Source: Bradyrhizobium sp. CCH5-F6 | Lineage (GTDB): Bacteria > Pseudomonadota > Alphaproteobacteria > Rhizobiales > Xanthobacteraceae | Direction of reading: 5' to 3' | NCBI RefSeq assembly: GCF_001556045.1 | Contig: NZ_LSIC01000174.1 | Location: 1 to 54,561, forward strand | Length of the DNA stretch: 54,561 nt | Part shown: positions 23,565 to 32,275 of the stretch, in pieces | Position numbering within the stretch: the first letter of the stretch is position 1 | Layout of the letters: each line of letters starts with the position of its first letter | Position numbers and translations under genes: made by a program | Notes under the pieces: generated by a model | Database searches by the model: none | Told to the model about the DNA's origin: nothing | The model's input: only the letters and a program-made list of their open reading frames with translations

Positions 23565-24975
23565 ACTTTTTAGAAGCACGGGGTTCCGCTTCGCTCTGCT
23601 TCACACGGTCGTCTTCGTACTGTCCGTCTCTGTCATCGCCTGGGTTGCCGAAATCACGGTGACGTCCGCTCTTGAGCATCAGGCGCGGGACCGCATGGAC
23701 GCGGAGTCTTCGTCGCTGCTGGCCGAATATCGGCGCCACGGCATGGAGGGCTTGCGCTCTACGATCGAGGAGCGATCTTCGGCCGCCAAGCGGCGTCTGC
23801 AGTATGCCATTGTCAATGCCGAAGGCCACGTCCTGATCGGTGAAAGCTATCTGGCTGAATTTGCCGCAACGTCGACCGCACGACCGAAGATCGTGCCTCG
23901 GTCCAATGGCGAAGACGCAACCGACCAGATCCTGGTGGGGTCGACTGCATTGGCAAACGGCTTGACGCTCGTCGTTGCCGACAATCTCGAAAGCGTCGAG
24001 GACGTCGAAGATGTGGTCCTGAATGGGTTTTTCATCGCGCTCGGCCTTGCACTCGTACTCGGTCTGGCGGCTGGGATCCTCTTCACCCGCTCGCTGCTCA
24101 AGCGGGTTGACCACGTCAGCCGGACTGCGGAAGCAATCATTGCCGGCGACTTGTCTCAGCGCATCGCCCTGACGGGCTCGGGCGACGACTTCGATCGGCT
24201 TTCCTCGACCTTGAACACGATGCTCGATCGCATCGCGGATTTGCTTGAGAGCCTGCGACAGGTCTCCAGCGATATTGCCCACGATCTCCGGACACCGCTC
24301 ACTCACCTGCGCCAGCGCCTCGAGTCCGCCAAAGCGCGGGCGTGCTCGCCAGTCGATTATCAACATGCCATCGATCAGGCCATCGAGAACGCAGACCAGC
24401 TCCTCGAGACATTTTCGGCACTTTTGAGGATCGCGCAAATCGAGGCCGGGGCTCGACGCGCGTCGTTCCGTTTGGTCGATCTGGAGGAGGTCATGCGGAC
24501 GGTTGCGGATGCTTACGAGCCGACAATCGAGGACGGCGGCCGAGCTTTGGAGCTGCAACTTGCCGACGAGCTTCCGATCCATGGCGACCGCGAGCTTCTG
24601 ATCCAACTGTTTTCCAACCTGATGGAAAACGCGCTGCGGCATACACCGACGAAGACGCGTATCGTCATGCGCGGATTTCACTCGCGCGGCACAGTCATCG
24701 CGGAGGTCAGCGACGACGGTCCCGGCATCCCGGAACCCGAGCGAGATCGCGTGTTCCGGCGATTTTACCGCCTGGAGCGGAGTCGCACCACGGCGGGAAA
24801 CGGCCTTGGACTTAGTCTGGTTGCTGCCGTTACCGACCTCCATCAAGCCGTGATCGAACTGTCCGACAACAAACCAGGTCTCAAGATCACGCTGCGATTT
24901 CCGGATGCGAGCTCTGGACCGGGTGCCGGACGCGAGAACGGCTTGGCCGTATCTTGCGTCTCTCACAGTGAATAA
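23551..24975 (+). CDS. Sensor histidine kinase (CzcS/PhoQ-type layout)
   Basis: A 474-residue kinase starting at GTG 23551, inside the response-regulator 3' end. Helix one is about 11-33, a periplasmic loop of about 110 residues follows, helix two is about 155-175 (FFIALGLALVLGLAAGILF), then a HAMP domain (RSLLKRVDHVSRTAEAIIAG). The phospho-acceptor box is SSDIAHDLRTPLTHLRQR (His about 248). The ATPase lobe has NLMENALRHTP, DDGPGIPEPER and GNGLGLSLV. The about 25-residue tail beyond the domain is unusual. It forms the two-component pair of the motif regulon. Confidence 0.93.
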   Translation: MPAPRLFRSTGFRFALLHTVVFVLSVSVIAWVAEITVTSALEHQARDRMDAESSSLLAEYRRHGMEGLRSTIEERSSAAKRRLQYAIVNAEGHVLIGESYLAEFAATSTARPKIVPRSNGEDATDQILVGSTALANGLTLVVADNLESVEDVEDVVLNGFFIALGLALVLGLAAGILFTRSLLKRVDHVSRTAEAIIAGDLSQRIALTGSGDDFDRLSSTLNTMLDRIADLLESLRQVSSDIAHDLRTPLTHLRQRLESAKARACSPVDYQHAIDQAIENADQLLETFSALLRIAQIEAGARRASFRLVDLEEVMRTVADAYEPTIEDGGRALELQLADELPIHGDRELLIQLFSNLMENALRHTPTKTRIVMRGFHSRGTVIAEVSDDGPGIPEPERDRVFRRFYRLERSRTTAGNGLGLSLVAAVTDLHQAVIELSDNKPGLKITLRFPDASSGPGAGRENGLAVSCVSHSE

Positions 24976-25279
24976 GCGAGGTCGACGCGCCTGACGCGAC
25001 CTTCGGCCAGATGGCGAAGGAGGCTGGCATCCCGCCGTGTCGCAGAAAGGTAACGCCCTCGCAGTGAAGGTACTGCAGGTGCACTTCCCGCCAAGGTAGG
25101 TCACGAAGGAGTGGGCCGCGCCGGGCTTCGATGGGCATTTCGCAAGGACAGCCCGGCGTATGGAAGCGGGCAACTGGTCGATGCGATGTGGATTCCACGG
25201 CGGATCGGCGGCGATCTAAGCGCGTGCAACGCAAGGAGGGTGCGACGATCACGGCAATCAAGAGCAAGCGTGCGCTCAT
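24887..25279 (-). CDS. Possible small exported protein (low confidence)
   Basis: A minus-strand frame of about 130 residues opens with a signal-peptide-like MSARLLLIAVIVAPSL behind GGAGACCAGGG. It then has HTPGCPCEMP and two later Cys/His clusters (LQYLHCEG), which could bind metal. It overlaps the kinase 3' end by about 89 bases on the opposite strand, and the last part is certainly antisense to real coding sequence. Possibly only the 5' half is real and the gene is frameshifted. It would follow the RcnA-like gene on the same strand. Confidence 0.25.
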   Translation of the reverse strand: MSARLLLIAVIVAPSLRCTRLDRRRSAVESTSHRPVARFHTPGCPCEMPIEARRGPLLRDLPWREVHLQYLHCEGVTFLRHGGMPASFAIWPKVASGASTSLIHCERRKIRPSRSRVRHPVQSSHPEIAA

Positions 25280-25330
25280 CCCTGGTCTCCTGCTTGACAA
25301 CCAGGCTCCTTTCTCCGCGCTTCCTGCGCG

Positions 25331-26386
25331 TCACAAGACGAGTTCGTGCACGCCCATCCACCCCGTGTAGAGCCCGACGAGGACGATCAAGGCTGCAGAC
25401 ACATAGGGTGCCCGGTGGGCCAAGCGGCTGAAGCCGCGCCAGTGCCGCTCGACGTGTCGCAGGCTGAGGGCGGCAAGGACGCCGGCCGAGACCATGGTGA
25501 TCGCGAGACCGATGCCGAAGCACAGCACCAGGACGAAGCCGAGGGTGAACTGCTTCAACTGGATGCAGAGTAGCAGCACGGTGATCGCCGCCGGGCAGGG
25601 GATCAGCCCGCCCGTCAGACCGAAGAGGACGATCTGAGCGGTCGTGACCGTGCGTCCCGCGAAGCGCTTACGGATATCGGCTGCATGTGTGCGCGCGTGC
25701 GCGTCGTCCTCTTCGCCGAGATCCATGTGGTCGTGATCTTGTTCCTCGAACAGAACCTCGGCCGTGTCGCCGGCGAGCGCGACATGCGCCTTGAACGCGT
25801 GCGGCTCCGGAATCTCACCGAGGCTCTCCAGGTATCCATCCTGGGTGGCAAACGCGAACGTCTGCTCGGCGCCGTCGCCGCGGACCGTCGTCACCCGGAT
25901 GTCATCGGCGGGCGGCAGCGCGCCGCTTTCGCTCCGGATCCGCCACCGTGGGGGCGCGCCGTCTTCGAAGATCTCCAGCGACAGCGACTGCCCAGCCAGC
26001 GTGATCGATTGCGGCTCGTCGTGATGGTCATGCTCCTCGTTCTGCTCCCTCCAGGTGCGCCAGACCATCCAGCCAGCGATGCCGATGATGATGACGGCCG
26101 AAGCCAGTTGCAGGTACGCCTCACTGCGTTGCCCGGACAGTTCTTGGCCGAAGTGGAGGCCTGCGAGTGCGATTACCCAGACGATCGCGGTGTGGGAGAT
26201 GGTTGCCGACAGTCCGAGGAGCACGGCCTGAAGGACGGTGCCCCTGATGGCGATGATGAATGCCGCCATCATGGTCTTCGAATGACCAGGCTCGAGACCG
26301 TGCAGTGCGCCGAGAAGGATCGCGCTGGGCACGAATAGCCATGCGTGTGCGCTGCTCTGTTGGACCAGCTGAGACAGGTCGGTCAT
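25331..26386 (-). CDS. Nickel/cobalt efflux protein, RcnA/NicO family
   Basis: A 351-residue membrane exporter. The first helices contain the signature LGALHGLEPGHSKTMMAAF (HxxxxGHS metal-handling motif, about residue 29). A long His/Asp-rich cytoplasmic loop follows (EEHDHHDEPQS; EEQDHDHMDLGEEDDAHART), then LTGGLIPCPAAITVLLL, the second NicO signature. It starts six bases after the RcnR-type repressor and is surely co-transcribed with it. The loop is longer than in E. coli RcnA and contains an inserted soluble region of about 100 residues. It exports Ni(II)/Co(II) to the periplasm. Confidence 0.92.
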   Translation of the reverse strand: MTDLSQLVQQSSAHAWLFVPSAILLGALHGLEPGHSKTMMAAFIIAIRGTVLQAVLLGLSATISHTAIVWVIALAGLHFGQELSGQRSEAYLQLASAVIIIGIAGWMVWRTWREQNEEHDHHDEPQSITLAGQSLSLEIFEDGAPPRWRIRSESGALPPADDIRVTTVRGDGAEQTFAFATQDGYLESLGEIPEPHAFKAHVALAGDTAEVLFEEQDHDHMDLGEEDDAHARTHAADIRKRFAGRTVTTAQIVLFGLTGGLIPCPAAITVLLLCIQLKQFTLGFVLVLCFGIGLAITMVSAGVLAALSLRHVERHWRGFSRLAHRAPYVSAALIVLVGLYTGWMGVHELVL

Positions 26387-26391
26387 TTGAC

Positions 26392-26670
26392 TCACTTCAA
26401 GTACGTTCGGACGACCTCGATCAGGTCCGCGGCGCCCTTGGCCTTCTCCGGGTCCTTTTCGTGGGCGGGATCCACGACGTGATGGCGGATGTGGTCTTCG
26501 AGCAGTTCGGTGGTTAGACCTCCGACCGCGCCTCGGACCGACGCAACCAGCATCAGCACGTCGGCGCAGCCGAGCTCCGCCTCCAGCGCCCGCTCGACCG
26601 CGTCAAGTTGTCCCTTAATGCGCCGAACCCGGGCAAGCAGCTTTGACTTGTGTTTGATCGTGTGCGACAT
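26392..26670 (-). CDS. Metal-sensing repressor, RcnR type
   Basis: A 92-residue all-helical CsoR/RcnR-family repressor. The metal ligands of RcnR are all present at the same positions: His3 (MSH), Cys35 (LGCADVL), His60 (EDH) and His64 (RHH). This set reads Ni(II)/Co(II). The exporter gene follows at once. The operator, with a G6 tract, lies 9-23 bases upstream of the start (26679-26693). The divergent repressor at 26771 shares this control region. Confidence 0.92.
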   Translation of the reverse strand: MSHTIKHKSKLLARVRRIKGQLDAVERALEAELGCADVLMLVASVRGAVGGLTTELLEDHIRHHVVDPAHEKDPEKAKGAADLIEVVRTYLK

Positions 26671-26678
26671 GCTTATAA

Positions 26679-26693
26679 GATAGGGGGGTATCC
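26679..26693. promoter_or_regulatory. CsoR/RcnR-family operator with G6 tract
   Basis: GATA-GGGGGG-TATC, a G6 core with AT inverted arms, the pattern of RcnR (TACT-G6-N-AGTA) and related operators. It lies between two divergent repressor genes of the same family, so one or both proteins may bind here. Confidence 0.75.
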
Positions 26694-26770
26694 TATACTA
26701 GTCAACATCGGCGCATGGTTTCACCCATTCCGGATTAGAATATCCCCTCCCGAGGGACAGGATCACGAAG

Positions 26771-27052
26771 ATGACAACGCAACACGTCCACGAAAGCCAC
26801 ACTCAGATTGTCAAGCGCTTGAAGCGCGCGGAGGGCCATCTTCGCCGCGTCATCGAGATGTTCGACGACGGCCGCTCCTGTCTAGACCTGGCCCAGCAGC
26901 TTCACGCGGTCGAAAAGGCGATCACCGAAGCGAAGCGGACGCTCATCCACGATCATGTCGACAACTGCCTCGACGTCGCGGCCAACGGTGGCTCCTTGAA
27001 GCCGACGAAGAACGTGCTCGCCGAGTTCAAAGCGATCTCGCGCTACCTCTGA
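26771..27052 (+). CDS. CsoR/DmeR-like metal-sensing repressor
   Basis: A 93-residue helical repressor of the CsoR/RcnR family but of another metal class than its neighbour: Cys37 (GRSCLDL), His62 (HDHVDN) and Cys66 match the C-H-C set of CsoR. His5, His7 and His10 at the N-terminus could add ligands as in DmeR/InrS-type nickel or cobalt sensors. It starts 14 bases before the RND adaptor and probably represses that operon. The metal is uncertain (Cu, Ni or Co); the RND pump downstream argues for a divalent ion. Confidence 0.9.
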   Translation: MTTQHVHESHTQIVKRLKRAEGHLRRVIEMFDDGRSCLDLAQQLHAVEKAITEAKRTLIHDHVDNCLDVAANGGSLKPTKNVLAEFKAISRYL

Positions 27053-27066
27053 CCGGAAGTTCGCCG

Positions 27067-28287
27067 ATGTCCTCTCGAAAATTCATTTGGACGCTAGTTC
27101 TCGCCGCCATAGTCGCGGCGGGCGTGTTCGCAGCCTGGGGGCCGGGCGCGTCGGCGGTGCGCAAGACGGTGGGCCTGGCTGTGGCGGAGCCGCCGCAGCA
27201 ATCCAGACCGCAGGCGAAGGAGCGGAAGCCCGTCATCCGGATGGACGAAGAGCGGATCGCGCTGGCCAAGATCGAGCAGGCCAAGGCCGGCCCGGCGACG
27301 ATGGCAACGAGACTGTCGGTCCCGGCTGTTATCGCGCCGGACGCCGATCGCGTCGCCCACGTGTCGGTGAAGCTGTCGGGAACCGTCGCCGAGCTCCGCA
27401 AGAACATCGGCGACGAGGTCGAGAAGGGACAGGTTCTCGGAGCGCTGGAGAGCCGGGAAGTCGCCGACGCTAAGAGCGAGTACATGGCCGCGCGACTGTC
27501 AAACGATCTGCAGCAGGATCTGGCGGCCCGCGACAAGACTGCTTGGGACAGCAGCAAGGCGATACCCGAGCAACAGTACATCAGGTCGCGGAACGCTGCC
27601 GCGCAGACGGCGATGCGTCTGGACATCGCGCGTCAAAAGCTGCTCGCGCTTGGCGTCGACGAGGGCGAAATTGCCGCGATTCCGCAGGCCCCGGAGGGGA
27701 CGCTGCGGCTGCAGAACGTACGGGCGCCGATCTCCGGACGGGTGGTCGAACGCAAGGTCGAGCTCGGGACCGCCGTCGGAAGGGACAACCTTGAGACCGA
27801 ACTCTTCGTGATCGTCGACCTCAGTCGCGTCTGGGTCGAGATGATGGTCAATTCGTCAGATCTGCCGTCGGTTCGGGAAGGCCAGAGCGTCGCGGTGTCG
27901 ATCCGCGGCGGAAGCGGCGTCGGGACGGGCAAGGTCATCTTCGTTAGCCCGTTGCTGGACAAGGAAACGCGGGCGGCGCGCGTCGTCGCGGCTTTGGACA
28001 ATCCGGATCGACTCTGGCGTCCCGGGTCGTTCGTGACGGCGGCCATCGCCGTGCAGTCCCGCCAGGTCCCGGTGACAGTGCCGGCGACCGCTGTCCAGAC
28101 CGTGGATGGGCGCAAGGTCGTGTTCGTGCGGACCTCCGATGGGTTCGAGAAGCGGGACGTGGCGCTCGGCCGCCGCGACGATGGGATGGTTGAGGTGACC
28201 TCCGGTCTCGCCGCCGGAGAAACGATAGCGGCTTCCAACACCTTTCCCCTGAAGGCTGAACTCTCCAAGCCTGGCGACGAGGACTGA
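27067..28287 (+). CDS. Heavy-metal RND efflux periplasmic adaptor (CzcB/CusB-like)
   Basis: A 406-residue membrane-fusion protein. An N-terminal anchor (about 6-24), a lipoyl half-domain (VAHVSVKLSGTVAELRKNIG, then RAPISGRVVERKVELG), an alpha-hairpin between them (AKSEYMAARLSNDLQQDL), and a C-terminal beta-barrel and proximal domain are seen. ATG 27067 is 14 bases after the repressor stop; longer in-frame starts would overlap that gene. It links the RND pump to an outer-membrane channel; no TolC/CzcC gene is present nearby, so the channel must be encoded elsewhere. Confidence 0.92.
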   Translation: MSSRKFIWTLVLAAIVAAGVFAAWGPGASAVRKTVGLAVAEPPQQSRPQAKERKPVIRMDEERIALAKIEQAKAGPATMATRLSVPAVIAPDADRVAHVSVKLSGTVAELRKNIGDEVEKGQVLGALESREVADAKSEYMAARLSNDLQQDLAARDKTAWDSSKAIPEQQYIRSRNAAAQTAMRLDIARQKLLALGVDEGEIAAIPQAPEGTLRLQNVRAPISGRVVERKVELGTAVGRDNLETELFVIVDLSRVWVEMMVNSSDLPSVREGQSVAVSIRGGSGVGTGKVIFVSPLLDKETRAARVVAALDNPDRLWRPGSFVTAAIAVQSRQVPVTVPATAVQTVDGRKVVFVRTSDGFEKRDVALGRRDDGMVEVTSGLAAGETIAASNTFPLKAELSKPGDED

Positions 28288-28288
28288 G

Positions 28289-31200
28289 ATGATCGCGCGT
28301 ATCGTCGAATTCTCCGTCCGGCGCCGCTGGCTGGTTCTGCTGGTAGTGCTGGTCGCTGCGGCGACCGGCCTCTGGTCGCTGACAAAGCTGCCGATCGACG
28401 CCGTGCCGGACGTGACCAACGTCCAGGTGCAGGTGAACGCGGTGGCGCCGGCGCTGACGCCGGTCGAGATCGAGAAGCAGGTCACGGTCGCGCTGGAGAC
28501 GGCGCTGGCCGGCATTCCTGGCCTGGAGTCGACGCGATCGTTCTCCCGGAACGGCTTCGCTCAGGTAACCGTCGTCTTCGTGGACGGCACGAACATCTAC
28601 TTCGCGCGGCAGCTCGTCGCCGAGCGCATCAACGACGCCAAATCCTCGTTGCCCCCGGGGGTGGAAGTGAAGATGGGGCCGGTCTCGACCGGCCTCGGCG
28701 AGATCTATTGGTGGGCGGTCGAATACGAAAAGCCCGGCGCCACGGCGCCCGTGCGTGATGGCAAGCCGGGCTGGCAGAGCGATGGCAGCTATCTCACGCC
28801 GGAAGGCGAGAGATTGACTGACGACTTTCGACGGACGGTCTACTTGCGGACCGTGCAGGACTGGATCGTCCGGCCGCAGATGAAGACGGTACCGGGCGTG
28901 GCCGGCGCCGACGCGATTGGCGGATTCGTGAAGCAGTATCAGGTGCAGCCGGATCCAGCGAGGCTCGTCGGCTACGGGCTCTCGTTCAAGCAAGTCATCG
29001 AGGCGATCGAAGCGAACAACGCCAGCAGGGGCGCCAACTACATCGAGCAGAATGGCGAGGGTTACGTGGTCCGCGCCGCCGGGCGCGTTGAGAACGTCGA
29101 AGACATCGGACAGATCGTGGTCTCGACCCGAAACGGGGTTCCGGTCCGGATCAACGACATCGCCGACGTCACTATCGGTAAAGAGCTGAGAACCGGCAGC
29201 GCCAGCGTCGATGGACGCGAGGTGGTGCTCGGAACGGCCCTCATGCTGATAGGTGGGAACAGCCGCACCGTTGCTGCCGCTGCGGACGCCAAGATCAAGG
29301 AGATCGGCAAGACGCTGCCGCCGGGCATCCACGCCCGGACGGTGCTCAACCGCACGCAACTCGTCGACGCAACGATCCACACCGTCGCGACCAACCTGGC
29401 CGAAGGTGCTTTGCTGGTGATCGCAGTGCTGTTCCTGATGCTGGGTAACTTCCGCGCGGCCCTGATCACTGCGTGCGTCATCCCAATCACCATGTTGCTG
29501 ACCGCAACGGGCATGCTGCGGGGGCACATCAGCGCGAACTTGATGAGCCTCGGCGCACTTGACTTCGGCCTGATCGTCGACGGTGCCGTGATCATCTGCG
29601 AGAACAGCCTCAGGCACCTCGCCGAGCGGCAAGTCGCCCTGGGACGGGTCTTGAGCCGCGACGAACGCCTTAAGACGGTCTCCGATTCCGCTGTGGAGAT
29701 GATCCGGCCGACCGTCTACGGTCAGCTCATCATCATTTTCGTCTACGTCCCGTTGCTCGCCTTCACGGGCGTGGAGGGCAAGACGTTCGAGCCGATGGCC
29801 CTGACTGTGATGATCGCGCTGGCGACTGCCTTCGTGATCTCCCTGACCTTCGTCCCGGCTGCGACCGCGATCGCCCTCACCAAGCCGGTAAGGGAGAGCG
29901 AAAACTTACTCGTTCGCTGGCTGAAGGACGTCTACGCTCCGATCCTGGCGCGCAGTATCGCCAGTCCCGGCCTGGTCGTCACGTCGGCCGCTGTGCTCTT
30001 TGCGGCCTCGCTGCTCCTGTTCTCCCGCCTGGGGCAGGAATTCACGCCGACCCTCGACGAGAAGAACATCGTCATGGAAGTGAAGCGCGTGCCGAGTACG
30101 GCGCTGGCCCAGTCGCAGGCCATGCAGCTCGAGATCGAGAAGGTGATCAGCAAGTTCCCGCAGGTGGCGTTCGTGTTCTCCCGCACAGGTACACCGGATC
30201 TGGCGGCCGATCCGATGCCGCCGAGCGCGTCGGATACTTACATTATCGTCAAGCCGCAAAACGAATGGCCGGACCCCGCGATGACGAAGGACGATCTTAT
30301 CCAGGCCATCGAGGCGGAGGCGACCAAGCTTCCCGGCAACAAGGTCGGCTTCTCGCAGCCGATCGAGATGCGTTTCAACGAACTGATTGCGGGGGTCCGG
30401 GAGGACCTCGGCGTCAAGGTGTTCGGCGACGACTTCGCGGACATGCAGCGTACGGCAGCCCGCATTGCGGACGTCCTGCGGAAGATCGATGGCGCCGAAA
30501 ACGTGAAGGTCGAGCAGACCACCGGACTGCCGTTCCTTGACATCAAGATCGACAAGGCCGAAATCGCAAGGCGCGGCCTCAATCTCGCAGACGTCCAAGA
30601 CCTGATCGAGACCGCTATCGGCGGGCGCGCAGCGGGGCTGGTGTTCGAGGGGGATCGGCGCTTCCAGATCGTAGTTCGGCTGAACGACGCGCTGCGCGGC
30701 GACATTTCCGCGCTTGAGAACCTCCCGGTGCCGTTGCCGCATTCGAATCCGACCGCACCGGCGGCGACCGTACCCCTGCGTGCGGTCGCGTCGTTCGAGC
30801 AGACCGAAGGGGCCAACCAGATCAGCCGAGAGAACGGCAAACGGCGCGTCGTCGCCACCGCAGAGGTCCGCGGGCGGGATATCGGATCGCTAGTCACCGA
30901 AGCGCAGGAAAAGGTCGCGGAAGGGGTGAAGCTGTCCCCAGGAAGCTACTTGGCCTGGGGCGGACAGTTCGAGAACTTCTCGGTCGCGCGCCAGCGGCTC
31001 GCCATCGTCGTCCCCGGATGCTTCGCGATGATCTTCCTGCTGCTCTTTGGGGCGCTCGGGTCGGCACGCGATGCGCTACTGGTTTTCAGCGCCGTGCCGC
31101 TCGCCCTGACCGGCGGAATTGCGGCTTTGTGGCTGCGCGGCATGCCGTTTTCCATATCCGCAGCTGTCGGCTTCATCGCATTGTCCGGTGTAGCCGTGCT

Positions 31201-31528
31201 CAACGGTCTGGTGATGTTGACCCAGATTCGGTCGCTGATCGAGCGAGGGGTGGCGCCTGTCCGGGCGATCCGCGACGGAGCCCTGACACGCTTTCGCCCC
31301 GTCGTCATGACAGCTCTCGTGGCCTCGCTCGGCTTCGTGCCGATGGCGCTGGCAACAGGGACGGGCGCGGAAGTGCAGAAGCCGCTTGCCACGGTCGTCA
31401 TCGGCGGATTGCTGACGGCGACAGTACTCACGCTTGTGGTACTACCAGCACTCTACGCAAGGTTCACGAGGCGACAGCAGATTAGTTCTGTTCTTGAACG
31501 AAGTGGAATGCCTCGGGCGGCCGAATGA
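28289..31528 (+). CDS. Heavy-metal RND efflux pump (CzcA/NccA-like)
   Basis: A 1079-residue HME-RND transporter with twelve helices and two large periplasmic loops. The TM4 motif DFGLIVDGAVIICEN starts at about residue 425 and has the two Asp residues of proton relay typical of divalent-cation pumps (Co/Ni/Zn/Cd), not the CusA copper branch. An extra about 25-residue segment in the first periplasmic loop (GDGKPGWQSDGS-like region near 150) resembles cobalt/nickel members. It starts one base after the adaptor stop (TGA-G-ATG). With RcnA and two repressors it makes a nickel/cobalt resistance block. Confidence 0.93.
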   Translation: MIARIVEFSVRRRWLVLLVVLVAAATGLWSLTKLPIDAVPDVTNVQVQVNAVAPALTPVEIEKQVTVALETALAGIPGLESTRSFSRNGFAQVTVVFVDGTNIYFARQLVAERINDAKSSLPPGVEVKMGPVSTGLGEIYWWAVEYEKPGATAPVRDGKPGWQSDGSYLTPEGERLTDDFRRTVYLRTVQDWIVRPQMKTVPGVAGADAIGGFVKQYQVQPDPARLVGYGLSFKQVIEAIEANNASRGANYIEQNGEGYVVRAAGRVENVEDIGQIVVSTRNGVPVRINDIADVTIGKELRTGSASVDGREVVLGTALMLIGGNSRTVAAAADAKIKEIGKTLPPGIHARTVLNRTQLVDATIHTVATNLAEGALLVIAVLFLMLGNFRAALITACVIPITMLLTATGMLRGHISANLMSLGALDFGLIVDGAVIICENSLRHLAERQVALGRVLSRDERLKTVSDSAVEMIRPTVYGQLIIIFVYVPLLAFTGVEGKTFEPMALTVMIALATAFVISLTFVPAATAIALTKPVRESENLLVRWLKDVYAPILARSIASPGLVVTSAAVLFAASLLLFSRLGQEFTPTLDEKNIVMEVKRVPSTALAQSQAMQLEIEKVISKFPQVAFVFSRTGTPDLAADPMPPSASDTYIIVKPQNEWPDPAMTKDDLIQAIEAEATKLPGNKVGFSQPIEMRFNELIAGVREDLGVKVFGDDFADMQRTAARIADVLRKIDGAENVKVEQTTGLPFLDIKIDKAEIARRGLNLADVQDLIETAIGGRAAGLVFEGDRRFQIVVRLNDALRGDISALENLPVPLPHSNPTAPAATVPLRAVASFEQTEGANQISRENGKRRVVATAEVRGRDIGSLVTEAQEKVAEGVKLSPGSYLAWGGQFENFSVARQRLAIVVPGCFAMIFLLLFGALGSARDALLVFSAVPLALTGGIAALWLRGMPFSISAAVGFIALSGVAVLNGLVMLTQIRSLIERGVAPVRAIRDGALTRFRPVVMTALVASLGFVPMALATGTGAEVQKPLATVVIGGLLTATVLTLVVLPALYARFTRRQQISSVLERSGMPRAAE

Positions 31529-31669
31529 TCGGGCACAGGCCAATTTCTTCGGCCTTGGTCCCACATCGGAGGGCATCTTAGTGGCCTCCGCGCCCCACTC
31601 AGTTCGGTAGTCACGCGCACACCCTCTAGGGCCCTTCGTGGGCAGGCGACTAGTGAATTCTGCCGCGCC

Positions 31670-31867
31670 CGACTTCCCCGCAAGCGCTCGTGTACGCCGG
31701 CATCGGCTGCAGGTCCGGGAATGCTCATGCATTTTGGGCGTGCCCTCCCCTTCGTCGGCCATGAGCCGGCACGTCGCGGCACATATGTCGAGCATCCTGC
31801 AGATCATCTCCTCGTCGGAGGCCGTCTGGCGGGGTCGCAGATGTTGGCACAGTCCAAGCGCACTCGG
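31670..31867 (-). pseudogene. Four-helix copper-binding protein (DUF326/Csp-like) remnant
   Basis: Two minus-strand frames give the Cys-spaced pattern of four-helix copper-storage proteins: LDCANICD (31834-31857), then after a frameshift ASDEEMICRMLDICAATC and HEHSRTCSRCRR. Both ends are missing. The CxxxC spacing on successive helices is the basis of the call. It lies just past the RND pump, consistent with a former wider metal-resistance cluster. Confidence 0.6.
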
Positions 31868-32262
31868 CTAGATGTGGGTCATTGAAAGCCTCCTGTCATA
31901 CCGGCTGTTGTCCACATCGATAGTGCTGATAGAGCCTGCGACGCTCAATCCTTTGCCAGCTTTGAGCAGGTTCTTTGTCGTCGCAAGATTTGCCTGTGCC
32001 ACTTTCACTCTGGCGAGGGCCGGCAGGAGTGGTCCTTGCCCTAAATCGTCGATCTTGAAGCGCGGTTCGCCGGCCGCCACTAATGCCGGAAACCGACACT
32101 CCGATGGGCGATATTTCCCGTGCCTGCCTCGACGATCCCCGCGCCGGCGAAATAGGACTCAAAGGATACCTTTGGCGGTGAGACAGCAGCTAGGGCGATG
32201 CGCGGCGATTGATTGCCCTGAATCACTGAGGCACCTGGCAACGGCAAGGCCGGCGACTGCAT
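31868..32262 (-). pseudogene. HlyD-family secretion/efflux adaptor remnant
   Basis: Minus-strand frames carry the N-terminal half of an HlyD-type adaptor: VSFESYFAGAGIVEAGTGNI, IGVSVSG, then FKIDDLGQGPLLPALARVKV and AQANLATTKNLLKAGKGLSV (start of the coiled hairpin). At least two frameshifts break it; the lipoyl strand between SVSG and FKIDD is deleted; the second half is gone. Unlike the adaptor at 27067 it is of the ABC/secretion type. Confidence 0.65.
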
Positions 32263-32275
32263 GAATTGTCCGGGG

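Noticed and set aside
23470..25173. 567-codon minus-strand open frame opposite the histidine kinase
   Set aside because: It is the antisense shadow of a clear kinase gene in GC-rich DNA; its translation is Arg-rich and has no domain.
27944..29632. 562-codon minus-strand frame opposite the RND genes
   Set aside because: Antisense shadow of the adaptor and pump; the plus-strand proteins have all family motifs.
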